Shown: positions 1 through 9,364, counted from the stretch's first letter. The stretch is 64,000 bases of DNA from Streptomyces buecherae (GCF_014295035.1 NZ_CP060404.1:2630501-2694500); one strand, 5' to 3'. Notes: a model not told the origin generated them from the letters alone. Numbers and translations: made by a program.

Positions 1-1350
1 TTCGGCGCCGCCGAGCTGGGCGAGGAGCGCGGGCAGCGCGCCGGTGGGCGCCGGCTCGTTGAGCGCGCGGCGCAGCAGCGGCGCGGCGGCGGCCGGGTCG
101 CCCGCCGCCAGGGCCTCGCGCCCGGCCGCGGCGATGACGCCGGCGGTCCAGGCGTCGCCGGACGGCGGCAGCGGCAGCAGCAGCGGGACGACCTGGGAGC
201 TGGGGGCGCCGGCCGCGTGCAGGGCCTTGGCCGCGCGGGCGTGCGCCCGGTGCCGGTAGGGCAGCGGCAGGTGTTCGTAGATGGCGGTGCGCACGATGGG
301 TTGGGCGAAGCGCAGCGGTGCCTGGTCGTGCACGACGCCGAGGTCCATCAGCGTGCTGATGGCGTCGGCGGCCTCGGCCGCGTCGAGTTCGGCGACCTGG
401 GCGACGTGGGCCGCGTGCGGCGCGGCGGGCTCGCCGGGCGAGTCGAGCACGGCCAGCGCGCGGGCGAGCCGGGTGGCGTGCTCGGCCAGCGGCTCGGGCA
501 GTTGCTGGAGCCGGCGCAGTACGACGCGGGCGATGTTGCGCGGCCCGGTACGGGCGATGGACCGCGGGTCGCCGAGCGCGCCGGCCCCGGCGGCGGCGAG
601 GAGTTCGCGCAGGAAGAACGGGTTGCCGCCGGTGGCCGTGTAACAGGCGCGGACGAACGCGTCGTCGGGCCCCGGCACCGCCAACGTGCCGGACACGAAG
701 GCCCGTACGCCCTCCTCGCTGAGCGCGCTCACCGGCATCAGGTGCGCCGAGGTGGAGGACAGCAGCGCCTGGTTGATGTCGGCGCGCTGGCCGCCGTCCA
801 CCGACTCGGTGGCCGCGCACACCACGATGGCCTGCCCCTCCAGGCGGCCCTCCATGTAGTGCAGGAACTGGAGCGAGGAGACGTCGGCCCAGTGCAGGTC
901 GTCCAGGAGCAGCAACAACGGCGCGCGGTGGGCGAGGTGGACGCACATCCAGTACAACCCGTGCAGCACGGCCTGCCGCTGCTCGGGCCCGGCGCCGGTG
1001 GCGACGCCGCCGCTGCCGTACTCGAAGAGGGGAGCCGCCAGCCGCGCGGGCCCCGAGAGCACCGCGTCCCGCTCCTCCTGACTGGCGGCGGCCAGCCAGG
1101 GCTCGAAGAGCTGCCGCACGATGCCGTACGGGAACCCGGCCTCGAAGTCGCTCCCGCGCGCGAACAGCAGCACGAAACCCGCGTCCAGGGCCCGCTTCTT
1201 GGCCTCGTTGAGCAGGGCCGTTTTGCCGAGGCCCAGGGCGCCCTCAAATATCAGGAGCTGCCCGTCCCCGGCGTGACAGTTCTTGATCGCCGTATCGATT
1301 GCCTCGGATTCGCCATGCCGCTCAACAAAAGGACCGCGCTCAAGCCGCAT
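1..1350 (-). CDS. LuxR-family ATPase transcriptional regulator (N-terminal part, cut by window start)
   Basis: Large AAA-type regulator read on the minus strand from an ATG at 1350 and still open at the first base, so about 450 N-terminal residues are seen. The protein begins MRLERGPFVERHGESEAI and has a Walker A loop GALGLGKTALL near residue 40, followed by the FPYGIVRQLFEPW stretch usual in LuxR/MalT-like (LAL) regulators. The C-terminal helix-turn-helix expected of the family lies outside the window, so the DNA-binding class is inferred. No ribosome site is obvious before the ATG. Its target is unknown; it faces away from the N-acetyltransferase gene. Confidence 0.75.
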   Translation of the reverse strand, partial: MRLERGPFVERHGESEAIDTAIKNCHAGDGQLLIFEGALGLGKTALLNEAKKRALDAGFVLLFARGSDFEAGFPYGIVRQLFEPWLAAASQEERDAVLSGPARLAAPLFEYGSGGVATGAGPEQRQAVLHGLYWMCVHLAHRAPLLLLLDDLHWADVSSLQFLHYMEGRLEGQAIVVCAATESVDGGQRADINQALLSSTSAHLMPVSALSEEGVRAFVSGTLAVPGPDDAFVRACYTATGGNPFFLRELLAAAGAGALGDPRSIARTGPRNIARVVLRRLQQLPEPLAEHATRLARALAVLDSPGEPAAPHAAHVAQVAELDAAEAADAISTLMDLGVVHDQAPLRFAQPIVRTAIYEHLPLPYRHRAHARAAKALHAAGAPSSQVVPLLLPLPPSGDAWTAGVIAAAGREALAAGDPAAAAPLLRRALNEPAPTGALPALLAQLGGAE

Positions 1351-1991
1351 TACGGTGCTCCCTCCACCCTTTCACAAAGAGATGGCCGCTCCGCAGATAT
1401 GAATATCCCGCTTCAACTGCTTTTCGAAAAATAGATAGGGGAAGTCAGGAGTCACTTGCCAGCCGCGCGCAGGATGCAACACCGGCGCGCTGGCACGAAA
1501 TTCGCCGAATGCGAATCGAACTGCGGCCACGAAAAATAGGCGTAGCGTTGGAGCAAAACCGTCAAATCCCCCGTTGTCCCGCGCATTACCATACGCCCGG
1601 CAGGGTCGTGGCGGCGCTGCGCATTACTGATCCGACACGGCCATCGTAACCCACGCCGCACAGCGGGCGAAGTATTAAGCCCGTCTGACCGAGACTTCCG
1701 AAGGGTCGTTCTTTGTCGCCTTCGCGAGGGAATAAGCGCCACCCTCATCACCCCCGTCGGACGTGGAGTTACACCGCGTAACACGGAAAGCCGTGCGGGG
1801 CCCGGCGGGCCGTCCGCTTTCCGTACGCAGCGTCGCCTCCGCCGGCCGACGGAGGGGCGGGTACGCGTCCGGCCCTAAGCCGCACGGAGTAGGCCGGGTC
1901 CCCCGCCGGCCCGACGCCGACGCGAGCTGGTCGAACTAGCGTCAATGACGCCAGCGCCGGGATTTCACGGCCCCTACCCGAGGAGTTGTCC
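1351..1991. other. Intergenic region between divergent regulator and N-acetyltransferase genes
   Basis: A stretch of 641 bases, AT-richer than its surroundings around 1380-1450, where the promoter of the leftward regulator probably lies. A short dyad GCGTCAATGACGC sits at 1939-1951, about 40 bases before the N-acetyltransferase start, and could be an operator. A 110-codon open frame on the minus strand (1452-1784) has no recognisable protein character and no ribosome site. Confidence 0.5.
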
Positions 1992-2828
1992 ATGCCCACC
2001 ACCCACGGCACGAGTGAACTGGATCTCACCGCCTATCTAGCGCGGATTCAGTGGTCGGGTGAACGCGTGGCGAACGCCCGGACGTTGCGCTCATTGCACC
2101 GCGCGCACGTGCTCCACATCCCCTTCGAGAACACCGAGGCGGTGAGCGGTTCGGCGCCCTCGCTGGCCCTGCCCGACCTGGAGCGCAAACTCGTCCGCTC
2201 GGCCCGCGGCGGCTACTGCTACGAACACAACACACTGCTCGCGGCGGCGCTGCGCGCCTTCGGGTTCGAGGTGACCTACCTCGCCACCCGGGTACGGGCG
2301 AGCGTGCGCGGGGAAACCCCGACAAGGCCACGTACGCATATGGCGCTCATGGTCCGCGTACCGGATACGGAAACGCCTTATCTCGCCGATGTCGGATTCG
2401 GCACCACGGGGTTGCTGGAGGCCGTTCCGCTGGTGGCCGACACCGCCGTGGAGCGCGGCGCGTGGCGGGTGCGTCTGGTGCACGAGCCGCACGCGGGGCG
2501 ACAGGACCTGTGGGTGCTGCAACTGGCGCCGAGCGGGGGCGACTGGAACGATCTCTACGAGTTCACCGAGGAACCCTTCGAAGGCCCCGACTTCGAGGTC
2601 GCCAACTGGTTCGTGGCCACCTACCCGCGCTCCCCGTTCCGGCGCCGCTTCTTCGCGCAACGCCCCGGCGTCGATTCCCATCTGGCGCTCTTCGACCGGC
2701 AACTGGTGCGCACGCACGGCGACGGCACCGTGCGCGAGCGCGCGTTGCGCGACAACGCGGAGGTACTGCGCACCCTGGCCACCGACTTCGGCATCGAACT
2801 GCCGGCGGGCACAGAACTGCCCGGCTGA
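1992..2828 (+). CDS. nat: Arylamine N-acetyltransferase
   Basis: A 278-residue cytosolic enzyme that transfers acetyl from acetyl-CoA to arylamines, hydrazines and arylhydroxylamines through a cysteine intermediate. The NAT catalytic triad is visible: Cys76 in RGGYCYEHN, His116 in RTHMALMV and Asp133 in YLADVGFG. Length is normal for bacterial NATs. The start is set by AGGAG at 1981-1985, six bases before the ATG. RifF-like amide synthases share this fold, but no ansamycin polyketide genes are present here. Given the nitrogen chemistry downstream, acetylating an aromatic amine or hydrazine intermediate is conceivable, but the gene lies outside the coherent operons. Confidence 0.9.
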   Translation: MPTTHGTSELDLTAYLARIQWSGERVANARTLRSLHRAHVLHIPFENTEAVSGSAPSLALPDLERKLVRSARGGYCYEHNTLLAAALRAFGFEVTYLATRVRASVRGETPTRPRTHMALMVRVPDTETPYLADVGFGTTGLLEAVPLVADTAVERGAWRVRLVHEPHAGRQDLWVLQLAPSGGDWNDLYEFTEEPFEGPDFEVANWFVATYPRSPFRRRFFAQRPGVDSHLALFDRQLVRTHGDGTVRERALRDNAEVLRTLATDFGIELPAGTELPG

Positions 2829-3023
2829 GCCGTTCCGCCCGGCTCGGCGACCGACCACCAGAGCGGACGACGCACGGAAATGGGCACACACCCTCGGTGA
2901 CGGCAGCGGTACGGGCCCAAACGTCTCCCTTCCGTCCGACGCGTCTTCGCCTGTCCGCCGCGCGCCGGCCACCCCACGCGCCCACGCTCTCCCCGGATCC
3001 GCACCCCCGCCTGGGAGAGACAC

Positions 3024-4589
3024 ATGAGTGCTGCACCCCCTTCGTCCAACGGCCTGGATCGGCGCCTGTTCCTGCAAGCGGCCGGCGTCGGCGTCGGCGC
3101 GCTGCTCGCCGGTGCCGGGCTGGCCGGCCAGGCCGAGGCGGCGGGGGGCGCTCCACGGCTGCGCGACGACCCGTTCCGGCTCGGCGTGGCCAGCGGCGAG
3201 CCGGCCTCCGACGGCATCGTGCTGTGGACCCGGCTGGCGCCGCGGCCGTTGGCCGACGACGGGCACGGCGGCATGGCCCGCGCGGGCTACGACGTGCGCT
3301 GGCAGGTCGCCGAGGACGAGCGGTTCCGCCGCGTCGTACGCGCCGGCACCGCGCTCGCCCTGCCCGAGCTGGGCCACTCCGTGCACCCCCAGGTGCGCGG
3401 CCTGCGCCCGGGGCGGCAGTACTTCTACCGGTTCCAGGCCCAGGGCCACACCAGCCCCGTCGGCCGGTTCCGCACCGCGCCGGGCGACCGCTCGCGCGCC
3501 GCGTTCAGCTTCGCCACCGCCTCCTGCCAGGCGTGGTACCACGGCCACTTCTCCGCCTACCGCGACCTGGTGGCCCGCGACCCCGACGTCGTCTTCTTCC
3601 TCGGCGACTACGTCTACGAGTACGGCATCACCGCCGCCAACATGTGGCGCGCCGCCCCGGCGCCCGGCCCCCGGCACGAGCTGGAGACCAACACCCTCGC
3701 CGACTACCGGGTGCGCTACTCCCTGTTCAAGACCGACCCGGACCTCCAGGCGGCGCACGCGGCGGCGCCCTGGATACTCACCCCGGACGACCACGAGGTC
3801 CAGAACGACTACGCCGACGAGAAGTCCGCCTACGGCATCAGCGAGGAGGACTTCCTGCTGCGCCGGGCGGTGGCCTACCGCGCGTACTACGAGAACTGCC
3901 CGCTGCCGCCGCTCGCGCTGGCGCAGGGCCCGGACGCGCGCCTGCACCGCCGGCTGCGCTACGGCGGCCTCGCCACGCTGCACGTGCTCGACGGCCGCCA
4001 GTACCGCGACCCCAAGCCGGCGAACACCGAGGAGCAGTACGCGCCCGGCCGCTCCATGCTCGGCGCCGCGCAGGAACAGTGGCTCTACCGCGGCCTGCGC
4101 ACCGCCGACACCCGCTGGAACCTGCTGCTCCAGCAGGTCGGCATGGTCAAGGTGACCGAGAACCGCGTCGACCAGTGGGACGGCTACCCGGCCGCCCGGC
4201 AGCGGCTGCTCGACGTGCTCGGCGAGCGGGGCGTCGCGCCCTCCGTCGTCTTCACCGGCGACTGCCACCGCTCCATCGCCGGCGACCTGCTCGCCGACTT
4301 CGCCGACCCCGACTCCGCCGTCGTGAGCAGTGAGTTCCTCGGCACCTCGATCGCCTCCGACGGCGACGGCGCACCGAGCGACAACTACGCCAAGGACTGG
4401 ATGCAGCACCCCTGGATGTCGTTCTACGACGGCCGCCGCGGCTACGTCCTGGGCCACGCCGACGCGGGCGCGGTCACCGCCGAGTACCGCGCCGTCCCCT
4501 ACGTCCGCGCCGACAACCAGGCGGCCGGCTTCTCCCTCGACCGCTTCCGCGTCGAGCACGGCCGCCCCGGCATGCAGAAGGTGAGCTGA
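3024..4589 (+). CDS. phoD: PhoD-family alkaline phosphatase/phosphodiesterase, Tat-exported
   Basis: Secreted metallophosphatase of the PhoD family, 521 residues. A twin-arginine signal is visible (DRRLFLQAAG, Arg13-Arg14, then a hydrophobic run ending near AEAAGG). The PhoD N-terminal beta domain begins at DPFRLGVASGEPASDGIVLWTRL, and the metal-binding motifs FLGDYVYEYG, TPDDHEVQNDY and FTGDCHRS follow. It would release phosphate from extracellular phosphodiesters. GGGAGAG at 3013-3019 supports the ATG. The next gene follows after two bases. No PHO-box could be assigned with confidence in the 195 bases upstream. Confidence 0.92.
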   Translation: MSAAPPSSNGLDRRLFLQAAGVGVGALLAGAGLAGQAEAAGGAPRLRDDPFRLGVASGEPASDGIVLWTRLAPRPLADDGHGGMARAGYDVRWQVAEDERFRRVVRAGTALALPELGHSVHPQVRGLRPGRQYFYRFQAQGHTSPVGRFRTAPGDRSRAAFSFATASCQAWYHGHFSAYRDLVARDPDVVFFLGDYVYEYGITAANMWRAAPAPGPRHELETNTLADYRVRYSLFKTDPDLQAAHAAAPWILTPDDHEVQNDYADEKSAYGISEEDFLLRRAVAYRAYYENCPLPPLALAQGPDARLHRRLRYGGLATLHVLDGRQYRDPKPANTEEQYAPGRSMLGAAQEQWLYRGLRTADTRWNLLLQQVGMVKVTENRVDQWDGYPAARQRLLDVLGERGVAPSVVFTGDCHRSIAGDLLADFADPDSAVVSSEFLGTSIASDGDGAPSDNYAKDWMQHPWMSFYDGRRGYVLGHADAGAVTAEYRAVPYVRADNQAAGFSLDRFRVEHGRPGMQKVS

Positions 4590-4591
4590 CC

Positions 4592-5503
4592 ATGACCGAC
4601 ACGACCGACCCGGCCACGACCGCCGCCAGCGCCACCCGCGCGGGGCGCGGGCGCTGGGACCACACCCCGGGCGCCGTCTCCGGCCTCACCGCCACCGGCG
4701 GGCTCGCCACCGTCGAACTGACCTGGCACTCCTACCGCCCGCGGCGCGGGCAACTCGTGGACCACTACGAGGTGTACGTCTCCGAGCGCGCCGACCGGGG
4801 CGGCGACCTCGCCCACTCGGCGACGCTGCTCGGCCGCACCCTCTACCCGCACCTGACCCACCGGGTGGGCCCCGAGCCACGGAGGCGGCACTACACCGTC
4901 GTCGCCGTCGTCTCCTCCGGCGCGCGCACCCGCCCGGCGCGCCCCGTGTCGGCCGTGAGCGCGCGCTCCGTGGCGGCCGGCCGAGCGGTGGCGCGGGTCG
5001 GTGACTTCGACCACAAGGGCCTGGAGTTCGCGCTGTCGCCGGACCAGAGCGCGCGCTACCGGACCGCCTTCCCGACCGGCGTCGACTACCGGTACGGCAC
5101 CTCCACGCCGGGCCGCGACTGGAGCTACCTCCACCCGGGGCCGAGCGACGCGTGGGGCGGTCGCAAGGAGCACACCTTCGCGCTCCGCTTCGACCTGGCC
5201 GCCGCCCCGAAGGACGACCTGGCCTGCGCGCTGTGGCTGATCGACGCGCACGCCACCGCCGCCGGCGCCGCCGAGGTCACCCTCAACGGCCGCCCGGTGC
5301 GCACCCTCCAGTTCCAGGGCGGCGCCACCCGTGGCTCGCTGGAGGGCGACGCCACCCGCGTGGGCAGCGCGCTCAAGCCCTCGTACTACGAGTTCCCGCT
5401 GGCCGCCGACCTGTTCACGGCCGGCGAGAACGTGCTGCGGCTGCGCAAGACCAGCGGCTCCTGGATCGCGTACGACGCGCTCGGGGTCTTCGCCGCCGAG
5501 TGA
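4592..5503 (+). CDS. Fibronectin type III / polysaccharide-lyase-like carbohydrate-binding protein
   Basis: A 303-residue protein in two parts. Residues about 25-125 resemble a fibronectin type III domain (VELTWHSYRP...VDHYEVYVSE). Residues about 135-300 resemble the galactose-binding-like third domain of family 4 rhamnogalacturonan lyases (VGDFDHKGLEFA...WSYLHPGP...KKTSGSW-like end LRLRKTSGSWIAYD). I see no catalytic lyase domain and, oddly for this architecture, no signal peptide at the N-terminus. The gene follows phoD by two bases and is probably co-transcribed. The binding function is inferred from fold only. Confidence 0.65.
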   Translation: MTDTTDPATTAASATRAGRGRWDHTPGAVSGLTATGGLATVELTWHSYRPRRGQLVDHYEVYVSERADRGGDLAHSATLLGRTLYPHLTHRVGPEPRRRHYTVVAVVSSGARTRPARPVSAVSARSVAAGRAVARVGDFDHKGLEFALSPDQSARYRTAFPTGVDYRYGTSTPGRDWSYLHPGPSDAWGGRKEHTFALRFDLAAAPKDDLACALWLIDAHATAAGAAEVTLNGRPVRTLQFQGGATRGSLEGDATRVGSALKPSYYEFPLAADLFTAGENVLRLRKTSGSWIAYDALGVFAAE

Positions 5504-5657
5504 GCGCCGGCCGGACCCCGGCCCCTCCCGCGCACCGGCTCACCGGCCCGGGCTCGCCACACCCGGGCCGGTGCCGCGCTCTCGTCAGCCCCGAAGCCCA
5601 GGGGCGCCGGGCCGGGCGACGGGGCGCCGGGCCGGTGCCGGGCCGCCGTGCCCGGCG

Positions 5658-6935
5658 CTACGTCCGCCGGGGCATCACCCGCCGGCCGAACACCCACAGG
5701 TTCGCCAAAGCCAGCGCGGCGAGCGCGCCGCCGAGCCACAACACGCTGGACAGGGCCACCCCGTCGGCCGCCCGCCCGCCGAGCAGCGCGCCCAGCGAGA
5801 TCGCCAGGTTGAACACCGACACGAACAACGCCGACCCCACCTCGCGCGCCTGCGGAGCGGCCCGCAGCATCCACGCCTGCGCGCTCACGGAGACGCCCCC
5901 GTACGCCAGCCCCCACACCACGAGCAGCACCGCGGCGCCGGGCGTGGACGCGCCGACGAGCGCGATCAGCACGACGGCGGTGGCCAGCAGCGCCGAGAGG
6001 GTCATCAGCGCGCCACGCGGGTCGCGCTGGGCGCGCGCGCCGGCCAGGAAGTTCCCGGCGATGCCGGCCACCCCGTACACCAGCAGCAGCGTGCTGATCA
6101 GTCCCGAGCCGACGCCGGACACCTCCTCCAGGACCGGGCGCACGTAGGTGTACGCGGCGAAGTGCCCGGTGACAAGCAGCGCCGTGGCGACGAGGCCGAT
6201 CCGCGGGGTCGGGTCGCGCAGCAGCGCGGGCAGCTCGCGTGGCCGGACCGACCGTGTCGCCGGCAGCGGCGGCAGCAGTACGGCCATCGCCACCAGCACC
6301 GCCAACGCCAGCGCGCCCATCATCCAGAACGCGGCCCGCCAGGTGGCCAGGTCGCCGATAAGCGTGCCGGCCGGCACGCCGAGCACCGAGGCCACCGCGA
6401 TCCCGCTGAAGATCACCGAGGTGGCGGTGGCGACGGCCCTCGCCGGCACCAGCCGCACCGCGAGCCCCGCGGCGATGGCCCACACGCCACCGATGCTCAG
6501 GCCCACCAGCACCCGCGCGGTGAGCAGTACGGGAAAGCTGGTCGCGAGGGCGGAGACCAGGTTCGCCCCGGCGAGCAGCGCCATCAGGGCGATCAGCACC
6601 CGCTTGCGGTCCAGCCTCCCGACGAACACGGCGAGCAGCGGCGCGGCGACGGCGGCCACCAGCCCCGGCAGCGTCATCGCCAGCCCCGCCGTGCCGTCGC
6701 TGACGTCCAGCGACGAGCCGATCGAGGTCAGCAGGCCGACCGGCAGCAACTCGGTGGTCACCACGGCGAAGATGCCGACCGCCACCGACAGCACGGCCAG
6801 CCACTCCCGCGCCCCGGGGCGCGGGGTGGTCGAGGCGGTGGCGGCGCTTGTGGCGGGCGTCGCGGGCGTGGTTCCGGGGACGGTCGGGGGCGGGGCGGCA
6901 CCCGACGCGTGGGCGGGCTTGCGGTTCTCGGACAT
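5658..6935 (-). CDS. MFS transporter, AraJ/sugar-efflux type
   Basis: Integral membrane protein of 425 residues with about twelve hydrophobic segments. Features fit the drug/sugar efflux (AraJ/DHA1) subgroup: the early loop LAVFVGRLDRKRVLIALMALLAGANLVSALA corresponds to the conserved loop 2-3 region, and GVPAGTLIGDLATWRAAFWMMG matches motif C of antiporters. It probably exports a small molecule by proton antiport. The gene is divergent from a LysR regulator 174 bases away, the usual arrangement for an exporter controlled by its neighbour. The substrate is unknown. Confidence 0.88.
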   Translation of the reverse strand: MSENRKPAHASGAAPPPTVPGTTPATPATSAATASTTPRPGAREWLAVLSVAVGIFAVVTTELLPVGLLTSIGSSLDVSDGTAGLAMTLPGLVAAVAAPLLAVFVGRLDRKRVLIALMALLAGANLVSALATSFPVLLTARVLVGLSIGGVWAIAAGLAVRLVPARAVATATSVIFSGIAVASVLGVPAGTLIGDLATWRAAFWMMGALALAVLVAMAVLLPPLPATRSVRPRELPALLRDPTPRIGLVATALLVTGHFAAYTYVRPVLEEVSGVGSGLISTLLLVYGVAGIAGNFLAGARAQRDPRGALMTLSALLATAVVLIALVGASTPGAAVLLVVWGLAYGGVSVSAQAWMLRAAPQAREVGSALFVSVFNLAISLGALLGGRAADGVALSSVLWLGGALAALALANLWVFGRRVMPRRT

Positions 6936-6993
6936 GGCTCAAGCCTTGGTCCGGGCCCCGACCGGGAACAACGCCGAACCCCTCATCCTTGAA

Positions 6994-7006
6994 TGAGCCA
7001 GGCTCA
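6994..7006. promoter_or_regulatory. Dyad in MFS/LysR divergent promoter
   Basis: TGAGCCAGGCTCA is a 13-base perfect dyad between the divergent MFS and LysR genes, with a second weaker dyad (CTCATCCTTGAATGAG, 6982-6997) overlapping it. LysR proteins bind such dyads in shared divergent promoters, so this is the best operator candidate. Confidence 0.5.
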
Positions 7007-7109
7007 TCGATGGGCCCGCGGGCGCCGGCTCGCGGTGCGGGCCGACGCCGGGCGCGCCGCGCACGGACGGAAGGACGGGCGGCACGGGCCCGCGCGAGGA
7101 GGGCTTGGC

Positions 7110-8018
7110 ATGAGCGGCGTGGAGATCCGGGAGCTGGAGTGCTTCCTGGTGCTGAGCGAGGAGCTGCACTTCGGCCGGGCCGCCGAGCGGCTGTACGTGT
7201 CGCAGAGCCGGGTCAGTCAGTTGCTCGGCGCCCTGGAACGTCGGATCGGGGGGCGCCTGTTGGAGCGCACCAGCCGCCGGGTGTCCCTCACCCCGCTCGG
7301 TGAGGGCTTCCTGTCCGAGCTGCGGCCCAGCTACGAGGCGCTGCGCGCCACGGTGGAGCGGGCCCGCGCCAGCGCCCGGGGCGGCCTTGAAGGCACGCTG
7401 CGGGTGGGCTTCCTCGGCTCGGCCGACGAGCGCGTGATGGGAGCGCTCAGCGCCTTCCGCGAGCGCCACCCGCACTGTGAGGTGGCGCCGGTGGAGATAC
7501 CGCTGGCCGACCCGTTCGGCGCCGTGCGGCGCGGCGACGTGGACGCCGCGATCGTCTGCCTGCCGGTGGCGGAGCCCGACCTCGTGATCGGGTCCGTCTT
7601 CTCGCGACAGCCGCAGTTGCTCGCCGTACCGCTGGGCCACCCGCTGGCCGGGCGTGCCACGCTCGACGCGGAGGAGCTGGCCGACTGCCGCCTGATCGGC
7701 CTGCGCGGCCCCGCCCCCCGCTACTGGCGGGAGTTCATGGCCCCGACCACCACCCCGAGCGGGCGGCCCGTAGCGCCGGGCCCTCAGGTACGCACCCTCC
7801 AGGAGGGGCTGACCGCCGTGGCGGCCGGCCTCGGCACCATGCTGCTCTGCGCCCCCACCGCCACCCACCAGAACCGCCGCGACATCGCCTTCGTCCCGGT
7901 CACCGGCCTGCCGCCGTCGGCACTCGCGCTGATCTGGCCGCACTCGCGGGAGAGCGCCCGACACCGCGCCCTGAGCCAGCTCATGACGGACCAACTCGTC
8001 ACCCCGGTCGGCGCGTAG
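7110..8018 (+). CDS. LysR-family transcriptional regulator
   Basis: A 302-residue LysR regulator. The N-terminal winged helix is clear (IRELECFLVLSEELHFGRAAERLYVSQSRVSQLLGAL-type sequence, residues 5-45), followed by the linker and a substrate-binding domain starting at LRVGFLGSADERVMGAL. GAGGAGGG at 7096-7103 sets the ATG at 7110. It is transcribed away from the MFS gene and probably controls it, and itself, in response to a small ligand. No link to the biosynthetic cluster is visible. Confidence 0.9.
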   Translation: MSGVEIRELECFLVLSEELHFGRAAERLYVSQSRVSQLLGALERRIGGRLLERTSRRVSLTPLGEGFLSELRPSYEALRATVERARASARGGLEGTLRVGFLGSADERVMGALSAFRERHPHCEVAPVEIPLADPFGAVRRGDVDAAIVCLPVAEPDLVIGSVFSRQPQLLAVPLGHPLAGRATLDAEELADCRLIGLRGPAPRYWREFMAPTTTPSGRPVAPGPQVRTLQEGLTAVAAGLGTMLLCAPTATHQNRRDIAFVPVTGLPPSALALIWPHSRESARHRALSQLMTDQLVTPVGA

Positions 8019-8386
8019 CGTCGCGGAGGGAGCGTCTGGGCACGTTCCACCCCGGGGCGCCCCTCGGCCTCGCCCGCCCCGAGGCCGGCCCGCGAGGGGC
8101 TGGCCGGATGACGTCCACTCGCCCCGTACGGTCCCGGCCACCGGCGCGCGGCGTGAAACCGCCGTACCGTCGCGGGGCGGCGCGTGCCGCGGCACGGCGG
8201 CGGCCGGTGGCGGTCGGCGGCCGGTCAATTCACGCGATGACGGGTCCAGTTGAGATACGCGCTGTACCCGCATGGCGACGTGGCGCGATTATGGCAAGGC
8301 GCGGCCGACCGCCTCCACGGTCCGAATTGCCGGAATTCCGGAGACCCGCCGAATTGGTTCGCCGATCAACCGCCCATTCCGCGGTA

Positions 8387-8452
8387 TGGAACAACTTGCA
8401 CCGGAGGTATTTGGGGTGCACACTGTTCCAAAGATTCGGAGCAACCTGCACC
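8387..8452 (+). promoter_or_regulatory. Triple half-site operator before hemerythrin-like gene
   Basis: Three copies of one 16-base half-site: TGGAACAACTTGCACC at 8387-8402, the inverted copy GGTGCACACTGTTCCA at 8415-8430, and CGGAGCAACCTGCACC at 8437-8452. The first two form a spaced inverted repeat. The same half-site recurs in three copies before the MMPL exporter gene near 30.3 kb and once before a TetR gene at 46.5 kb, which makes it the likely binding site of that TetR repressor. Confidence 0.75.
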
Positions 8453-8479
8453 AGACTTCTCACCATGAGGAGGCAGCTC

Positions 8480-9136
8480 TTGAGCGCCATAGCGGGAACT
8501 CGCGACCAGTGCCGGCCCGATCTGACGCTAACGTACGCGGTACACAATGCCTTCCGGCGCGACGCGGCCCTGCTGATGTCTGCCTCCTACAGCGAAGACG
8601 TGCGCGACGGCGCGTCCATTCGCGCGGGCTGGGAGACATTCAAGCGGCATATGGCGATGCAGCGCTCCGCCAAGGACTCGGTGTTGTGGCCCGCGCTGCG
8701 CGCGCGACTGGCCGGCCGCCCCCGGGAGCTGGAACTCCTGGAGTCCATGGAGGCCGAGAACGCCGAGATGGACCCGTTGATCAGGAAGATCGACGCGGCC
8801 CTCTCGCACGACCGCCGCTTTAGGCTGCGCGAGTACGCCGAGGACTTCTCCACCTCGCTCCTGCGCCACCTCGACCACGAGGAGGCGGAGGCGATTCCGC
8901 TCCTGCAAAGCGTGCTCAGCCAGCAGGAATGGCGCGCCTACTGCGACGAGCAGCGCCGCCAGGTCGGCTATAAGGGCGCCCCGTCCTTCTTCCCCTGGCT
9001 GCTCGACGGCGCGCCGGACAGCACCCGGAGCCAGATCCTGGAGCTGCTCTCGCCGCCGCTGCGCTTCCTGTGCCGCACCGTGTGGCAGCCGCGTTACGAG
9101 CGCGTCCCGCACTGGGAGCTGACCAGCGCCGCGTAA
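8480..9136 (+). CDS. Hemerythrin-like (HHE) domain protein
   Basis: A protein of 218 residues with an all-helical hemerythrin-like region. Candidate iron ligands are the His in VHNAFRRDAALL, the His and Asp in FKRHMAMQRSAKDSVLW, and the two His in LLRHLDHEEAEAIPLL. The position where the family usually has another His reads AENAEM, so one ligand may be missing. AGGAGG at 8468-8473 favours a TTG start at 8480; an in-frame ATG at 8465 is the alternative. The C-terminal third (FFPWLLDGAPD onward) is usual for actinobacterial members. It shares a triple operator with the MMPL exporter. HHE proteins can handle oxygen, NO or nitrite damage, which would suit a nitrite-producing cluster; this role is inference. 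Confidence 0.75.
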   Translation: MSAIAGTRDQCRPDLTLTYAVHNAFRRDAALLMSASYSEDVRDGASIRAGWETFKRHMAMQRSAKDSVLWPALRARLAGRPRELELLESMEAENAEMDPLIRKIDAALSHDRRFRLREYAEDFSTSLLRHLDHEEAEAIPLLQSVLSQQEWRAYCDEQRRQVGYKGAPSFFPWLLDGAPDSTRSQILELLSPPLRFLCRTVWQPRYERVPHWELTSAA

Positions 9137-9257
9137 GGCGAACCGCGAGACGGGAACGCGCGAATCGGCCACGCCGTTCCGCGGGTCACGCGCCGCACAA
9201 CTCCCGTCACGCATAAGGGGGTTAGCGCCCCGCTCCGTTCACCTCTTGAATACAAGC

Positions 9258-9293
9258 AGAACCCCCGACGCCCCCTCCGGCGCCGGGGGTTCT
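9258..9293 (+). terminator. Intrinsic terminator after hemerythrin-like gene
   Basis: Strong hairpin: AGAACCCCCG-A-CGCC pairs with GGCG-C-CGGGGGTTCT around a short loop, about 120 bases after the stop codon. No U-tract follows, as is common in Streptomyces. Confidence 0.8.
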
Positions 9294-9364
9294 CGCGTCC
9301 CACGGCATTGCGGATCGCCCCGCACACCACCACCATCGACCGGGTACGCTGATCAACTCCGCAT

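Noticed and set aside
217..1434. Long open frame on the plus strand (405 codons)
   Set aside because: Antisense to the LuxR-type ATPase regulator; composition is Gly/Arg/Val-rich with no domain.
1452..1784. 110-codon minus-strand frame before the N-acetyltransferase gene
   Set aside because: No ribosome site, no domain, and unusual residue make-up.
2091..4559. 822-codon open frame on the minus strand
   Set aside because: Antisense shadow of the N-acetyltransferase and phoD genes, typical of very GC-rich DNA.
5331..6992. 553-codon plus-strand frame over the MFS gene
   Set aside because: Arg/Gln/His-rich shadow; the opposite strand encodes a clear transporter.
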